Below are positions 42,789-52,915 of a stretch of DNA of 64,000 nucleotides, piece by piece; the first letter of the stretch is position 1; the number at the start of each line of letters is the position of its first letter. A model generated the notes under the pieces. The model was not told the DNA's origin, ran no database searches, and saw only the letters and a program-made list of their open reading frames with translations. The position numbers and the translations under genes are program-made. The stretch is taken from the NCBI RefSeq assembly GCF_000515335.1, contig NZ_KI911563.1, forward strand, positions 4,601,233 to 4,665,232. Direction: 5' to 3'. This DNA is from Cohnella panacarvi Gsoil 349 (GTDB lineage Bacteria > Bacillota > Bacilli > Paenibacillales > Paenibacillaceae).

Positions 42789-43910
42789 ATGGATGCCAAT
42801 CGATCGACCACGCCGTTAACGGCGATCATTAGAGCGGAAATCGCGGAGTTGTCCGCGATCTCCTTTCACCATTATATGTCGCTTTGTCTCTATCATCCCG
42901 AATACGGCTATTATCGTTCCGGCAAGACGCGAGTCGGCCGGGAGGGAGATTTCTATACGAGCGCGTACGTCGGGGAAATCATGGGAGAGCAATTGGCGAG
43001 CTCGATCCTCCGATTAACGAACGAACGATTCGCCGGTTCGGACGCCGTCGAAGTCGTCGATTGGGGCGGGGGGACCGGACGGTTAAGCCGCGCGATGTTG
43101 GATGCCTGGTCGGACAGCGGCGAGGCGGGGAAGCGATTCGCGTTAACGGTGATCGAAGGAAATCCCGAACATCGGCAAGAGGCCGGCGAACAGTTGGCCG
43201 CGTACATAGATGCCGGAATCGCGCGCGTCGTAGGCGGACAGCTTGACCGGTTGCCCGATTGGAGCGATCGACCCGTCGTCGTCGTAGCGAACGAACTGCT
43301 GGATGCGTTTCCCGTACATCGGATCGCAAGACGCGACGGCCGGATTGTCGAGTGGGGCGTAACATGGGACGAACGTTCCGAGTCGTTCGTTTCCTGTATG
43401 CTTCCGCGGAGCGGGACGAATTGGTCCGCTTGGTTGGAGGAACAAGGCATTACGTTATTGGAAGGCCAGACGTTCGAGGTGAATCCGGACGCAGCGGGAT
43501 GGATTCGGGATTTAGCGCGGCGAACGAACCGGGCGCTGCTCGTCCTCATCGACTACGGAGACGAAGACAGGGAACTGTCCGCGCCCCATCGCATGGACGG
43601 GACGTTGCTCTGTTACGCCAAGCATCGCGCCCATAACGATCCCTATATCCTTCCCGGCGAACAGGATTTGACCGCGCACGTCAACTTTAGCCATATGCGC
43701 CGAGCGGCGGAGCAGTCGGGCTGGCGTCAGATTTGGTACGGGACGCAGAAGCGATTCTTGGTCGAATCCGGCGTCATGGACAAGCTCGCCGAACACCGGA
43801 ACGCGGATCCTTTTCATCCGCTCGCAAGGCGTAATCGGGCCATCCGCCAATTGCTGCTATCCGACAATATGAGCGAGCTTTTCAAAGTGCAAATTTTCGA
43901 ACGAACCTAA
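42789..43910 (+). CDS. MidA/NDUFAF7 family SAM-dependent methyltransferase
   Basis: A 373-residue class I methyltransferase of the DUF185/MidA family. Conserved features: SFHHYMSLCLYHPEYGYYRS, FYTSAYVGEIMGEQLA, the SAM loop EVVDWGGGTGRLSRAML, and VVANELLDAFPVHRI. The mitochondrial homologue methylates an arginine of complex I subunit NDUFS2; the bacterial substrate is not settled. ATG 42789 follows GGGGAAAGGT; an in-frame ATG at 42768 is possible. Confidence 0.88.
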   Translation: MDANRSTTPLTAIIRAEIAELSAISFHHYMSLCLYHPEYGYYRSGKTRVGREGDFYTSAYVGEIMGEQLASSILRLTNERFAGSDAVEVVDWGGGTGRLSRAMLDAWSDSGEAGKRFALTVIEGNPEHRQEAGEQLAAYIDAGIARVVGGQLDRLPDWSDRPVVVVANELLDAFPVHRIARRDGRIVEWGVTWDERSESFVSCMLPRSGTNWSAWLEEQGITLLEGQTFEVNPDAAGWIRDLARRTNRALLVLIDYGDEDRELSAPHRMDGTLLCYAKHRAHNDPYILPGEQDLTAHVNFSHMRRAAEQSGWRQIWYGTQKRFLVESGVMDKLAEHRNADPFHPLARRNRAIRQLLLSDNMSELFKVQIFERT

Positions 43911-43921
43911 CGGGACAACAT

Positions 43922-43966
43922 AAAAACCGGGTACATGCAGATCGTCGTCTGCGTATACCCGGTTTT
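43922..43966. terminator. Bidirectional terminator after the MidA-like gene
   Basis: AAAACCGGGTA-CATGCAGA pairs with TCTGCGTA-TACCCGGTTTT around a short loop; A and T tracts flank the stem. Confidence 0.88.
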
Positions 43967-43983
43967 GCTCGTTGTCGTTGGTT

Positions 43984-44220
43984 TTACAAAGGAATTCCCA
44001 TTTCGAATACGGACCAATAGGTGAACCCGAGGAATGCGAGAACCATGTATCCCCAGAACATCATGAGGTATGTCCGTTCCGAGAAGTTCAAGTATCCCAG
44101 CAAGAAGAATGCGGCCGTCTGGAAGAAGAACAGCAGCGACATCTCATACATATCGCCCGCGAATGCCATCAGACCGATGACCAGCGTCCAGAAGCCAAGC
44201 ACCCGAAACATACGTGCCAC
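43984..44220 (-). CDS. yqgY: DUF2626 membrane protein (YqgY-like)
   Basis: A 78-residue protein with three hydrophobic helices, beginning MARMFRVLGFWTLVIGLMAF with an SERTYLMMFWGYMVLAFLGF segment. It closely resembles B. subtilis YqgY (DUF2626). The function is unknown. GAGGGGGA lies upstream of the start. It is a single gene, convergent with the methyltransferase. Confidence 0.85.
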   Translation of the reverse strand: MARMFRVLGFWTLVIGLMAFAGDMYEMSLLFFFQTAAFFLLGYLNFSERTYLMMFWGYMVLAFLGFTYWSVFEMGIPL

Positions 44221-44505
44221 GAAGTATCCCCCTCTCTAACTAAAGCATATTATACCTTTTGCCCAAAATGGTGTAAACCGCAACTCGTGACGAATTGGCA
44301 AACTTTTCGCTTTATCGAATAGCATTGCCCGACGGCGGGCGAATTATGAACGCGCGGTTAGGTAATGCGCTTACAGCGGGAGGTATAGTGATTCAAAAAA
44401 TGGTTATACATAGAAGTATCCGATAGATTCTATGAATTCTACTCCGGGCATAGAAATGTACAAAGACGTAAGCAGACGGAACTTAACAAGGAGGGAATAG
44501 CTCCC

Positions 44506-45153
44506 ATGACGGCTATTAGACAAGACGCATGGAGTCCGGACGACGATATGATCCTGGCGGAAGTCACCTTGCGTCATATACGGGAAGGCAGCACCCAATT
44601 GGCGGCATTCGAAGAGGTCGGACAGCGAATCGCCCGTACGTCCGCCGCATGCGGATTCCGTTGGAATAGCTGCGTTCGCAAAAGATACGACGAAGCGATC
44701 GGGCTTGCCAAACAACAGCGCCAGAAGCGCAATTACTTGAAAAAGCAAGGCATCACGACGATTTCCGGAACGGATCGGATGATCGTCGAAGAAGTCGAAT
44801 CGACCGGCAAGAACGATCTATTATCCGCCGAATCGATGTCTTTGGAAGCGATTATACGCTACTTGCGCCAGTGGAAGAGCACGGTTCAAGAGATGAGCAG
44901 GCAGATCCGGCAGCTAGAGAAAGACGTGAAAGAGAAGGAAGAACGGCTGAACGAGTACAGAGAGCTGAACGAACGGTTGTCTAAAGAAGTGAATGAGGTA
45001 CAGACGGACTATAGAGTCGTGAACGATGACTATAAAGCGCTCATTCGTATAATGGACCGGGCTCGCAGGCTCGCTTTTCTAACGGAAGAAGTCGACGAAG
45101 ATCGGACAAGATTCAAGATGGACGCCAACGGCAATCTCGAACGAATCGAATAG
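44506..45153 (+). CDS. RsfA/GerR family sporulation regulator (Myb-like)
   Basis: A 215-residue DNA-binding protein. The N-terminal Myb/SANT-like domain reads [20 protein letters not shown] and ends [20 protein letters not shown] coiled coil (about 118-185) follows. In B. subtilis the family holds RsfA (prespore) and YlbO/GerR (mother cell). Its place just before panE and bshC matches the ylbO-ylbQ-yllA region, so it is probably the GerR counterpart. CAAGGAGGG precedes the ATG. The 285-bp upstream gap carries no sigma-E or sigma-F promoter that I can identify confidently. Confidence 0.87.
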   Translation: MTAIRQDAWSPDDDMILAEVTLRHIREGSTQLAAFEEVGQRIARTSAACGFRWNSCVRKRYDEAIGLAKQQRQKRNYLKKQGITTISGTDRMIVEEVESTGKNDLLSAESMSLEAIIRYLRQWKSTVQEMSRQIRQLEKDVKEKEERLNEYRELNERLSKEVNEVQTDYRVVNDDYKALIRIMDRARRLAFLTEEVDEDRTRFKMDANGNLERIE

Positions 45154-45245
45154 CCGGCAACCCGAGTCGCCCGCGAGGACTATCCTCGCGGGCTTTGCTT
45201 TGGTATCTTAAGCACATAGAGAACGAATGGGGAAGGAAGACCGCC

Positions 45246-46157
45246 ATGTCCGCTTATTGCATCGTCGGGGGAGGCTCGCTGGGCTTGCTCCTGGCCGGGA
45301 AGCTCGCCGCTGCGGGCTCCGAGGTGACTGTCGTCACGAGAAGCTCCGAGCAAGCGAGGAAACTATCGGAGGACGGGATAACCATAGAAGACGTCGCTAC
45401 GGGCGCGCCGAACGTAACCGCTAAAGTTCGGGCCGCGTCGTGGGAGGGCGCTCCCGTCGCGGACGGGCTTACGATACTGACCGTGAAGCAGACGGCGTTA
45501 ACGCCGGAATTCGTCGTTCGGCTCGCGGCAATCGTTCCGTCCGGAGGCGAAGTCGCCCTGTTCCAGAACGGCATCGGCCACGCGGAGAAGCTGCGCGCGG
45601 CGTTGCCGGACCGGAAGATCATGCTGGCGGTAACGACGGAAGGGGCTAAGCGGGACGGGCCGACGACCGTTCGCCATACGGGCCGGGGAGACACCCGCAT
45701 CGGAGAGTCGGGTTTGCTGGAAAGAAGTCTGGTACAGGCAGGATTTTCCGTTATTTTGTCGAACAAGTTGGAAAGCGACGTTATGCGCAAATTGCTCGTT
45801 AATGCCGTCATAAATCCTCTTACCGCCTTGCTGCGGATCAGGAACGGGCAGCTGCCAACCTCGCGGGAGCGGCTGGAGTTGATGCGCAGCCTGTTCGACG
45901 AAACGTTCGAAATCGTACAAGCGCGCGGTTTCGCGGAAGAGAGGGAAACGATGTGGCAGGCGGTGCTGGCCGTCTGCGAGAACACCAAACATAACGAATC
46001 GTCCATGCTGCAGGACGTCGCTGCGGGAAGAGAGACAGAGATCGAAGCGATTAACGGTTCCGTGTGTCGACTGGCCGCGGAGCAGGGCAGGAAGGTGCCT
46101 TGGAACGAGGCGGTAACCGCGCTCGTGAAAGCCACATATACAGGCAAGGGAGATTAA
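45246..46157 (+). CDS. panE: 2-dehydropantoate 2-reductase
   Basis: NADPH-dependent reduction of ketopantoate to pantoate in coenzyme A biosynthesis. The Rossmann start CIVGGGSLGLLLAGKLAAAG, the cofactor loop VVTRSSEQ, TVKQTAL, LFQNGIGHAEKL and the C-terminal catalytic Lys/Asn/Ser set (KLLVNAVINPLTAL, KHNESSMLQDVAAGRETEIE) are present. ATG 45246 has GGGGAAGGAAGA upstream; the longer open frame from 45195 lacks one. 303 residues, full length. It corresponds to B. subtilis ylbQ by position. Confidence 0.93.
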   Translation: MSAYCIVGGGSLGLLLAGKLAAAGSEVTVVTRSSEQARKLSEDGITIEDVATGAPNVTAKVRAASWEGAPVADGLTILTVKQTALTPEFVVRLAAIVPSGGEVALFQNGIGHAEKLRAALPDRKIMLAVTTEGAKRDGPTTVRHTGRGDTRIGESGLLERSLVQAGFSVILSNKLESDVMRKLLVNAVINPLTALLRIRNGQLPTSRERLELMRSLFDETFEIVQARGFAEERETMWQAVLAVCENTKHNESSMLQDVAAGRETEIEAINGSVCRLAAEQGRKVPWNEAVTALVKATYTGKGD

Positions 46158-46160
46158 AAG

Positions 46161-46565
46161 ATGAGTACGATCTACGACGCGCTCAAGCATGTGTATGCAA
46201 GCGTCGCCATAGTGCCGATTATCCCGTTTTTGATCGTTTTTTTCTTTATGCGGGCTAGAACCGGCGACCGGAAGATGGCGATCCGCAAAGCAATGGACGT
46301 AACGACCGTTTTCCTCATCACTACCGTCGCCGTTCTGATCAATAATCGTTTCGGCGGGTCGTTCGGACTTTATTTGATTCTATTGATCATGCTGATTCTC
46401 GCAGGACTGATCGGCAACGCGCAGAACCGGGCACGGGGCAAAGTCGACGCGGCCAAGCTTTTCAGGGCCGTGTGGCGGCTTTCGTTTTTCGGCATGGCGG
46501 TTTTATACGTCTTGTTGATGTTCGTCGAAGTCATCGTCATCTTCGGAAAAGCAGCGAACTCATAG
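46161..46565 (+). CDS. DUF3397 membrane protein
   Basis: A 134-residue protein with four hydrophobic helices (about 15-30, 46-62, 68-85, 108-128) and a basic central loop, matching DUF3397 by topology and by position between panE and bshC. The function is unknown. It starts three bases after the panE stop, with AAGGGAG inside the end of panE. Confidence 0.75.
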   Translation: MSTIYDALKHVYASVAIVPIIPFLIVFFFMRARTGDRKMAIRKAMDVTTVFLITTVAVLINNRFGGSFGLYLILLIMLILAGLIGNAQNRARGKVDAAKLFRAVWRLSFFGMAVLYVLLMFVEVIVIFGKAANS

Positions 46566-46604
46566 TCAAGGAGCTGATCCAATCGGGAGCGGCTTCTTTT
46601 CTTT

Positions 46605-46633
46605 TTGACGAGTATTCGGGTCTTGTGTACAAT
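46605..46633 (+). promoter_or_regulatory. SigA-type promoter of bshC-ahcY
   Basis: TTGACG (46605-46610), a 17-bp spacer and TACAAT (46628-46633), about 40 bases before the bshC start. Confidence 0.7.
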
Positions 46634-46675
46634 CAACTGTGTATCTAATTTGACAGATCGGGGGGGACACTCCCT

Positions 46676-48343
46676 TTGCATATTGCCTCATTAACCGAAC
46701 GTAACGATAAGTCAATCGTCGAAAAGTTCCGTCAAGGAAGCACGGAAGCAACGGAATTATTCGGACTGCATCCCGCTAATGCCGACCATTGGCGCATCAG
46801 GGCGGCCGCGCTTGACGCGACGGTCGACCGCAGAGCAAGCACAGGAGCAATCGCCTCGGTCATTCGCGAATATCATCGCAGGCTGCCCGCGCGCCTTGAA
46901 GCCGATCAATCGATCGCCAAGCTTGAACGAGGCGACGCGCTAGTCGTCGTCGGCGGTCAGCAGGCGGGATTGTTCGGCGGCGCGCTGCTCATCTTCTACA
47001 AGGCGCTTACCGTAGTCCAGACCGCTCGCTACGCGGAGAAACTGCTTGGAAGACCCGTCGTTCCGGTCTTCTGGATCGCGGGCGAGGACCACGACTTCGA
47101 CGAAGCGAATCACGTCAACATCCAAGCGGCGGACGGCAGCGTAAGACGGCTTCGCATCGACCGTCCGGAAGGTCCGCGCCTGGCCGTAAGCCGGACGCCG
47201 ATCTCGGCGGAGGAATGGCGGGCTTCGCTGCAGGAGTTGGCCGCCCAGCTTCCCGATACGGAATTTAAGCCTGAATTGCTCGCTCGCCTGCAAAGCTATG
47301 TCGAGGATTCGCCTACCCTTAGCTTGGCATTCGCAAGGCTGCTGGCCGATTGGTTCGGCGGCGAGGGGTTGGTGCTTCTCGATGCGGACGATCCGGCGCT
47401 GCGCGCTCTTGAAGGCCCCATGTTCCGCGACTTGATCGGACGCAATGACGATCTGGAGCGAGCGTTGAAGCTGGGCGAGCAACGCGTCAGCGGGCGGGGC
47501 TTTCCGTTGCAAGCGGAAATTGCGGACCGCAGCGCCAATCTGTTCCTGCATCATGAGCAAGGCAGATTGTTGCTTCATAAGGATGGGGACGGTTTCGTAG
47601 ACCGCAGAGGCAACGTCGTCTATACGAGAGAGCAATTGCTTGCCCTGACGGAATCCGCGCCGGAGCAATTAAGCACGAACGCCCTCACTCGGCCGCTAAT
47701 GCAAGATTACGTGCTTCCGGTGCTTGCAGCGGTGCTTGGTCCGTCGGAGCTCGCCTATTGGGGAATTCTCGGACCGGCTTTCGAAGCTTTTCAATTCTCG
47801 ATGCCCTTATTGATACCTCGCCAATCTTTCACCTATGTGCCGCATACGATCGGGAAGCTGATGGACAAATACGAACTATCGATCGAAGCCGCATTGCATG
47901 AATGGACAGACCGGAAGGCGCAGTGGCTTAGCCGTCAAGACAGGTGGAATCTCGAAGAGAAGTTCGAGCAAGCTAGAATGCAATTCGCGAGCCTGTACGC
48001 GCCGATCATGGATGCGGTCGGTTCGTTGCAACCGGGATTGGCCAAGCTGGCGGAGAGCAACCGGGATCGGATCTTGGAGCAAATGTCTTACTTGGAATCA
48101 CGATCTATCGACGCGATCGCCAAACAGCATGAAGCAGCGCTCCGGCAATGGGATCGTATTCAGGTTACGCTCTCTCCGCTCGGCAAGCCGCAGGAAAGAG
48201 TATACGGAACGATTCATTACTGGAACCGATACGGCTCGGCATGGCTATCTCAATGGCTGAACGTCCCTTACGAGGTGATGGGCGGCCAGCGCGTCGTCGA
48301 GAGCTTGGTTCCGATGAAAGAATACAATGGGGGGAATTATTAA
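46676..48343 (+). CDS. bshC: Bacillithiol biosynthesis cysteine-adding enzyme
   Basis: Last step of bacillithiol synthesis, joining cysteine to glucosaminyl-malate. The 555-residue protein has [57 protein letters not shown] and a C-terminal coiled-coil part. It is the yllA counterpart, and mraZ follows yllA in B. subtilis. TTG 46676 follows GGGGGGAC. Its last base overlaps the ATG of ahcY, so ahcY is coupled to it. Confidence 0.93.
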   Translation: MHIASLTERNDKSIVEKFRQGSTEATELFGLHPANADHWRIRAAALDATVDRRASTGAIASVIREYHRRLPARLEADQSIAKLERGDALVVVGGQQAGLFGGALLIFYKALTVVQTARYAEKLLGRPVVPVFWIAGEDHDFDEANHVNIQAADGSVRRLRIDRPEGPRLAVSRTPISAEEWRASLQELAAQLPDTEFKPELLARLQSYVEDSPTLSLAFARLLADWFGGEGLVLLDADDPALRALEGPMFRDLIGRNDDLERALKLGEQRVSGRGFPLQAEIADRSANLFLHHEQGRLLLHKDGDGFVDRRGNVVYTREQLLALTESAPEQLSTNALTRPLMQDYVLPVLAAVLGPSELAYWGILGPAFEAFQFSMPLLIPRQSFTYVPHTIGKLMDKYELSIEAALHEWTDRKAQWLSRQDRWNLEEKFEQARMQFASLYAPIMDAVGSLQPGLAKLAESNRDRILEQMSYLESRSIDAIAKQHEAALRQWDRIQVTLSPLGKPQERVYGTIHYWNRYGSAWLSQWLNVPYEVMGGQRVVESLVPMKEYNGGNY

Positions 48344-49605
48344 TGACGACGAAGACGAAAAGCATCGTGCGCGACCTAGCACTAGCACCTGAAGGAAAAC
48401 TTAAGATCGATTGGGTTCAAGCGCATATGCCCGTGCTGAACCGAATTCGCGAGCAGTTCGAACGCGACCAGCCGTTCAAAGGACTTCGCGTGGCCATCTC
48501 TCTTCACCTGGAAGCGAAGACGGCCTATCTGGCCAAAGTCGTGCAGGCCGGCGGCGCCGAAGTCGTCATTACCGGCAGCAATCCGCTGTCCACGCAAGAC
48601 GACGTGTGTGCGGCGCTAGTCGAAGACGGCGTCACCGTATTCGCGAAGTACAATCCGGACCCGGTCGAGTATAAGGAACTGATGGTTCGAACGTTGGAGA
48701 CGAAGCCCGACCTCATCATCGACGACGGCGGCGACCTCGTATCGATTCTGCACGCCGAGCGTCAGGATTTGCTGGCTAACGTGCGCGGCGGCGCGGAAGA
48801 GACGACGACCGGCATTCTGCGCCTGAAGGCGATGGAGAAAGACGGCTCGCTCAAGTTCCCGATGGTCGCGGTCAACGATGCGTTCTGCAAGTACTTGTTC
48901 GATAACCGTTACGGCACGGGACAATCGGTATGGGACGGCATTAACCGGACGACGAACTTGGTCGTGGCGGGCAAGAACGTCGTCGTCAACGGCTACGGTT
49001 GGTGCGGCAAAGGCGTCGCGATGCGCGCCAAAGGGCTAGGCGCCAACGTCATCGTAACCGAAGTCGACGCGATTCGCGCGGTCGAAGCGTACATGGACGG
49101 CTTTACGGTGCTGTCGATGGCCGAAGCGGCCAAAGTCGGCGAGTTCTTCGTCACGGTGACCGGTAATAAAGACGTTATCCGCGGCGAACATATCGCGAAT
49201 ATGAAGGACGGCGCGATTCTGTCCAACGCGGGCCACTTCGACATCGAAGTGAACCTGGTCGAGCTGGCGGCCATGTCGACGAGCAAACGCATCGTTCGCC
49301 GTAACATCGAGGAGTACACGCTGAAGGACGGCCGCCGCATTTACGTGCTGGCGGAAGGACGTCTCGTCAACCTGGCGGCGGGCGACGGGCATCCGGCGGA
49401 AATCATGGATATGACGTTCGCGCTTCAAGCGTTGTCGCTTCGCTACGTGAACGAGAACTACAAGCAAATCGGCAGCAAAGTCGTGAACGTGCCTTACGAG
49501 CTCGACGAGCAAGTGGCGCGGACGAAGCTGGAGTCGCTCGGCATCTCGATCGACACTTTGTCCGAAGAACAAAAGGCTTACTTGGAGAGCTGGACGGCTC
49601 ACTAA
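48343..49605 (+). CDS. ahcY: Adenosylhomocysteinase (S-adenosylhomocysteine hydrolase)
   Basis: NAD-dependent hydrolysis of S-adenosylhomocysteine to adenosine and homocysteine. The 420 residues match the short bacterial/archaeal form. Visible are [20 protein letters not shown], the NAD loop [18 protein letters not shown], and [11 protein letters not shown] with the conserved His/Asp. Many Bacillales, including B. subtilis, use MtnN (Pfs) with LuxS or other routes instead, so this gene is notable. Its position as second gene after bshC with a one-base overlap joins it to thiol metabolism. GGGGGGAA precedes the ATG. Confidence 0.93.
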   Translation: MTTKTKSIVRDLALAPEGKLKIDWVQAHMPVLNRIREQFERDQPFKGLRVAISLHLEAKTAYLAKVVQAGGAEVVITGSNPLSTQDDVCAALVEDGVTVFAKYNPDPVEYKELMVRTLETKPDLIIDDGGDLVSILHAERQDLLANVRGGAEETTTGILRLKAMEKDGSLKFPMVAVNDAFCKYLFDNRYGTGQSVWDGINRTTNLVVAGKNVVVNGYGWCGKGVAMRAKGLGANVIVTEVDAIRAVEAYMDGFTVLSMAEAAKVGEFFVTVTGNKDVIRGEHIANMKDGAILSNAGHFDIEVNLVELAAMSTSKRIVRRNIEEYTLKDGRRIYVLAEGRLVNLAAGDGHPAEIMDMTFALQALSLRYVNENYKQIGSKVVNVPYELDEQVARTKLESLGISIDTLSEEQKAYLESWTAH

Positions 49606-49624
49606 TAGAGAAGTTGACTTACGG

Positions 49625-49663
49625 AAATCCCGCATGCGCGGTTGTCGCGCAGCGGGATTTTTG
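49625..49663 (+). terminator. Intrinsic terminator after ahcY
   Basis: AAATCCCGC (49625-49633) and GCGGGATTT (49652-49660), with an inner TGCGC/GCGCA pairing, followed by T residues. Confidence 0.9.
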
Positions 49664-49789
49664 CTGTGGTGCGCGAAATTCCGGCAGAGACACGTTGAGT
49701 ATCCATCATTCGTCGGTTGATCGATTATAGCTCATGGTGTTTCGTAAACGACATTGCGACTTGGGTGGGCTATTCCATGTTTTCGCTCC

Positions 49790-49965
49790 CTTTATAACGG
49801 TATCCCCTTCGCTCAGTACCCTGTATTCCGTCTACAACTGTTCGACGTAACCCGGTGACGCCGCGCTAATGCGTGCGTCCACGCCAATTCCGTCTCAGTA
49901 ACTCGGTAGCACCGCGCTAATGCGTGCGTCATCCGTTCCTGAGCGACGGGGATATCGTTATAAAG
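49790..49965. repeat. Dispersed inverted-repeat element, copy 3
   Basis: The best-preserved copy. The left terminal repeat (49790-49816, core TATAACGGTATCCCCTTCGC) and the inverted right one (49939-49965, core GCGACGGGGATATCGTTATA) agree at 25 of 27 positions. Two internal units, each containing CCGCGCTAATGCGTGCGTC, start at 49847 and 49898, 51 bp apart. The internal units differ in sequence from those of copy 2 but share the spacing. It lies in the 447-bp gap between ahcY and the DUF4349 gene and shows no coding frame. The rest of that gap (49664-49789) holds nothing I recognise. Confidence 0.88.
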
Positions 49966-50052
49966 AAGATTTTTTACCTCCCCCCATTATTGGAAACCTT
50001 TTCTTGTCTCCCCTCGTCTAGGGCATTAGAAACCGAAAAGGGGAGATCAGAG

Positions 50053-51231
50053 ATGAAGGGAAACAGACGGAGCAAGCTTAAAGCCTTGCTTGGAATCGCG
50101 ATGGCGGTACTACTGATGCTCGGGCTAGCGGCATGCTCTAGCAATGATGCAGACGAAGACGCGGCTGTGGCGGAAGCGCCGCAAGCGAATGCAGCCAAGT
50201 CGGTTGCTAATTACAACGAGGCCGATTCCGCTTTCGCGATGAACGACCAATACGGGGCCCCCGTCTCCGAAGGGGCCTCTGCGGCGTCGGAGGCTCCCGA
50301 GATGCCGGAAGCGGAAAGCCAAGCGCTCGGAGGGAGCCAGGCAGCAGTCGGCGGAGGCATCGGCGCGAACTCGGACAACGCCGCGGGCATGGATCGCAAA
50401 GTCATCTACCGGGCGAACATGGTCATGAAAGTGGAGAAGTTCGAGACGGCCGAGGAGCAGCTTACGAATCTCATTCATATGTCGCCGGGCGCGTACATTC
50501 TGCAGTTCAACGACAGCCGCAATCCGGACGAGAAAGGCGCGAGCTATGTCGTCAAAGTCCCATCGAACGGTTTTAACTCTTTCCTCGACGGGCTAAAGAA
50601 AATCAAAACGATCTATCAAGAACGCGATCTGCAAGGGAACGACGTTACCGAAGAATACGTGGATCTCGGCGCGCGGCTGAAAGCGAAGCAAGTCGTCGAG
50701 GAACGTCTGCTCGGCTTTATGGACAAAGCGACGAGAACCGACGATTTGGTCAAGTTCTCCAACGAATTGGCGCGCGTGCAAGAGGAGATCGAACAGCTTA
50801 AAGGAAGAATGCGTTATCTCGATCAGAACGTCGCGTTCTCCACGGTCAGCATTCGTCTCTATCAGAGCGAGCACGCAGAAGCGAAAGCAGAGGAAGAGCC
50901 GGAGGACAAAAGCTTCGGCGACCGCATCTACGACGCGTTATCCGGCAGCGCGAACGTGCTTAGGCAGTTCGGCGAAGGCTTGCTCGTCGTGATCGCCGCG
51001 CTGCTTCCGGTACTCGTCGTACTGACGGTAATCGGCATTCCGGCTTATGTCGTCATGAGGAGACGGCATGCGGCAAGAAGGGCGAGCGCCGAAGCGAGAA
51101 GAAGAGAGATGATCGCTCACAATCGGAGCTTGAGCGACACCGCGGAAGGCGACGAAGACGAATCGGAGCGCATCTCGTCGAAAGAGGAGGAAACCCCGGA
51201 CACGAACGAAGTCGATCGCAAGGAAATATAG
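50053..51231 (+). CDS. DUF4349 domain lipoprotein
   Basis: A 392-residue lipoprotein with signal peptide and lipobox LGLAAC (Cys about 28), then an acidic low-complexity linker (29-115). The DUF4349 domain has VIYRANMVMKVEKFETAEEQ, YVVKVPSNGFNSFLDGLKKI and a coiled coil (ELARVQEEIEQLKGRMRYLD). A transmembrane helix (about 305-330) and a charged tail follow. The function is unknown. ATG 50053 follows AAAAGGGGAG; an upstream frame to 49924 runs into the repeat element and is rejected. Confidence 0.85.
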   Translation: MKGNRRSKLKALLGIAMAVLLMLGLAACSSNDADEDAAVAEAPQANAAKSVANYNEADSAFAMNDQYGAPVSEGASAASEAPEMPEAESQALGGSQAAVGGGIGANSDNAAGMDRKVIYRANMVMKVEKFETAEEQLTNLIHMSPGAYILQFNDSRNPDEKGASYVVKVPSNGFNSFLDGLKKIKTIYQERDLQGNDVTEEYVDLGARLKAKQVVEERLLGFMDKATRTDDLVKFSNELARVQEEIEQLKGRMRYLDQNVAFSTVSIRLYQSEHAEAKAEEEPEDKSFGDRIYDALSGSANVLRQFGEGLLVVIAALLPVLVVLTVIGIPAYVVMRRRHAARRASAEARRREMIAHNRSLSDTAEGDEDESERISSKEEETPDTNEVDRKEI

Positions 51232-51290
51232 AAGAAAGCTGCTATTAAAGAGAGAACAATGTCTTTTAGTCCCTAAAATATTTTTTTCAA

Positions 51291-51320
51291 AATCCTGCTA
51301 ACGAGGCAGGATTTTTATTT
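51291..51320 (+). terminator. Intrinsic terminator after the DUF4349 gene
   Basis: AATCCTGC (51291-51298) and GCAGGATT (51306-51313) followed by TTTATTTT. Confidence 0.88.
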
Positions 51321-51340
51321 TATGATGCGAATAATCATTA

Positions 51341-51380
51341 TAAGTGGTTAAAAGTGGTGGAAAGTGGTGGAGGATGGGGG
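51341..51380 (+). promoter_or_regulatory. Predicted MraZ-binding direct repeats upstream of mraZ
   Basis: Four consecutive 10-bp units: TAAGTGGTTA, AAAGTGGTGG, AAAGTGGTGG and AGGATGGGGG. MraZ is known to bind short GTG-rich direct repeats at its own promoter (AAAGTG-type in mollicutes, TGGG-type in E. coli). The exact 10-bp period, one helical turn, suits its ring-shaped oligomer. They end 13 bases before the mraZ start, so binding would control the whole cluster. Confidence 0.72.
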
Positions 51381-51393
51381 GTGCGGAGAGCGA

Positions 51394-51831
51394 ATGTTTC
51401 TGGGCGAATTTCAGCATAGCATTGACGACAAGGGACGCATTATTATCCCGGCGAAATTCCGCGAAGCTCTCGGCATAGATTTCATCATCACCCGCGGCTT
51501 GGACAACTGCTTGTTCGTTTATCCACGCAAGGAATGGAATGCGCTCGAAGAGCGAATGAAAGCTTTGCCTTCGATGGCCGCCAACGCGCGCGCGTTCTCC
51601 AGGCTCCTGTTCTCGGGCGCATCGGAATGCGAGTGGGATAAACAGGGAAGGGTAAACGTGCCGAACCACTTAAGGGAATACGCCAAGCTGGATAAGGAAT
51701 GCACGGTCATCGGCGTATCCAGCCGGGTAGAGATTTGGGATAAAGCGACTTGGGAACAATATTCCAAAGCATCCGAAGACTCTTTCAACGAGATCGCGGA
51801 GAAGCTCGTCGACTTCGATTTCAACTTCTAA
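51394..51831 (+). CDS. mraZ: Transcriptional regulator MraZ
   Basis: First gene of the division and cell-wall cluster; a DNA-binding regulator of that cluster with two AbrB-like swapped-hairpin domains. It begins [20 protein letters not shown], the family signature. The second half has [19 protein letters not shown]. At 145 residues it has the usual length. ATG 51394 is chosen because the conserved N-terminus starts there with GCGGAGAG upstream; an earlier GTG at 51364 lies in the binding repeats. Confidence 0.96.
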   Translation: MFLGEFQHSIDDKGRIIIPAKFREALGIDFIITRGLDNCLFVYPRKEWNALEERMKALPSMAANARAFSRLLFSGASECEWDKQGRVNVPNHLREYAKLDKECTVIGVSSRVEIWDKATWEQYSKASEDSFNEIAEKLVDFDFNF

Positions 51832-51911
51832 TGAGCTAACAACTTCTACAAAGCATATAGACTTACACAAGAAAGACGGACCCGACTTCAGGGTGCCGGG
51901 GGGCAGGAACG

Positions 51912-52880
51912 ATGTTTCATCACGTAACGGTATTGAAAGAGGAATCGGTAAAAGGTTTGAATATTCGTCCGGACGGCATTTACGTCGATTGCACGTTAGG
52001 CGGAGCGGGGCATAGCGAGTTGATCGCCAGCCAGCTTGGGCCAAGCGGCCGACTGATCGCCTTCGACCAAGACGAAACGGCGCTTGCGAACGCGCGAATC
52101 AGGCTTGCTTCCTACGAGAAGGTCGTTACGCTGGTGAAAAGCAACTTCCGCTACCTTAAGCAGGCGCTTCGCGAAGTCGGAGTGCCGGAGCAAGACGGCT
52201 GTCCGCAAGTGGACGGCGTGCTGTTCGATCTCGGCGTATCCAGCCCGCAGCTGGATGAAGCCGATCGGGGCTTCAGCTACAACCATGACGCGGATCTGGA
52301 CATGCGAATGGACCGAGACGAGCCCCTTACGGCGAAGACGATCGTCAACGAATGGGACGAGCGGGAGATCGCGGACATCCTTCGCGATTACGGGGAAGAG
52401 AAGTTCGCGCGCAAAATCGCCGCGAACATCGTCAAAGCAAGACAGAAAGCGCCCATCCTGAAGACGGGCGAGCTCGCGGAGATTATCAAGTCGTCGATTC
52501 CGGCCGCTACGCGCCGCACGGGACCGCATCCTGCCAAGCGCTCGTTTCAAGCGCTACGCATCGCGGTGAACGACGAGCTTGGCGCTTTCCAAGACGCGCT
52601 GGAACAAGCCATCGATTGCGTCGGCCCCGGAGGGCGGATCGCGGTCATTACGTTCCACTCGCTGGAGGATCGGATTTGCAAACAGACGTTCGCCAGCGAA
52701 CTGGCAAGCTGCAGCTGCCCGCCGGATTTTCCGGTATGCGTATGCGGCGGCGGGGACGGCAGGCTCAAGCTGACGCCTCGCAAGCCGATCGTGCCGACAG
52801 AGGCGGAGCTGGAAGCGAATCCGCGCGCTAGATCATCCAAGTTAAGAATCGCCGAAAAACTCGCAAAAGCGGGTTCCTAA
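51912..52880 (+). CDS. rsmH: 16S rRNA (cytosine-1402-N4)-methyltransferase RsmH
   Basis: SAM-dependent methylation of C1402 in 16S rRNA. The 322 residues show [20 protein letters not shown], the SAM loop [38 protein letters not shown] and [27 protein letters not shown] precedes the ATG. It follows mraZ, as in nearly all bacterial dcw clusters. Confidence 0.97.
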   Translation: MFHHVTVLKEESVKGLNIRPDGIYVDCTLGGAGHSELIASQLGPSGRLIAFDQDETALANARIRLASYEKVVTLVKSNFRYLKQALREVGVPEQDGCPQVDGVLFDLGVSSPQLDEADRGFSYNHDADLDMRMDRDEPLTAKTIVNEWDEREIADILRDYGEEKFARKIAANIVKARQKAPILKTGELAEIIKSSIPAATRRTGPHPAKRSFQALRIAVNDELGAFQDALEQAIDCVGPGGRIAVITFHSLEDRICKQTFASELASCSCPPDFPVCVCGGGDGRLKLTPRKPIVPTEAELEANPRARSSKLRIAEKLAKAGS

Positions 52881-52915
52881 ATACAACACCAAATTACGAG
52901 AGGGGAAAAAGACGA

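Noticed and set aside
49924-50052. N-terminal extension of the DUF4349 lipoprotein
   Set aside because: It overlaps the repeat element's right end; the signal peptide and ribosome-binding site place the start at 50053.
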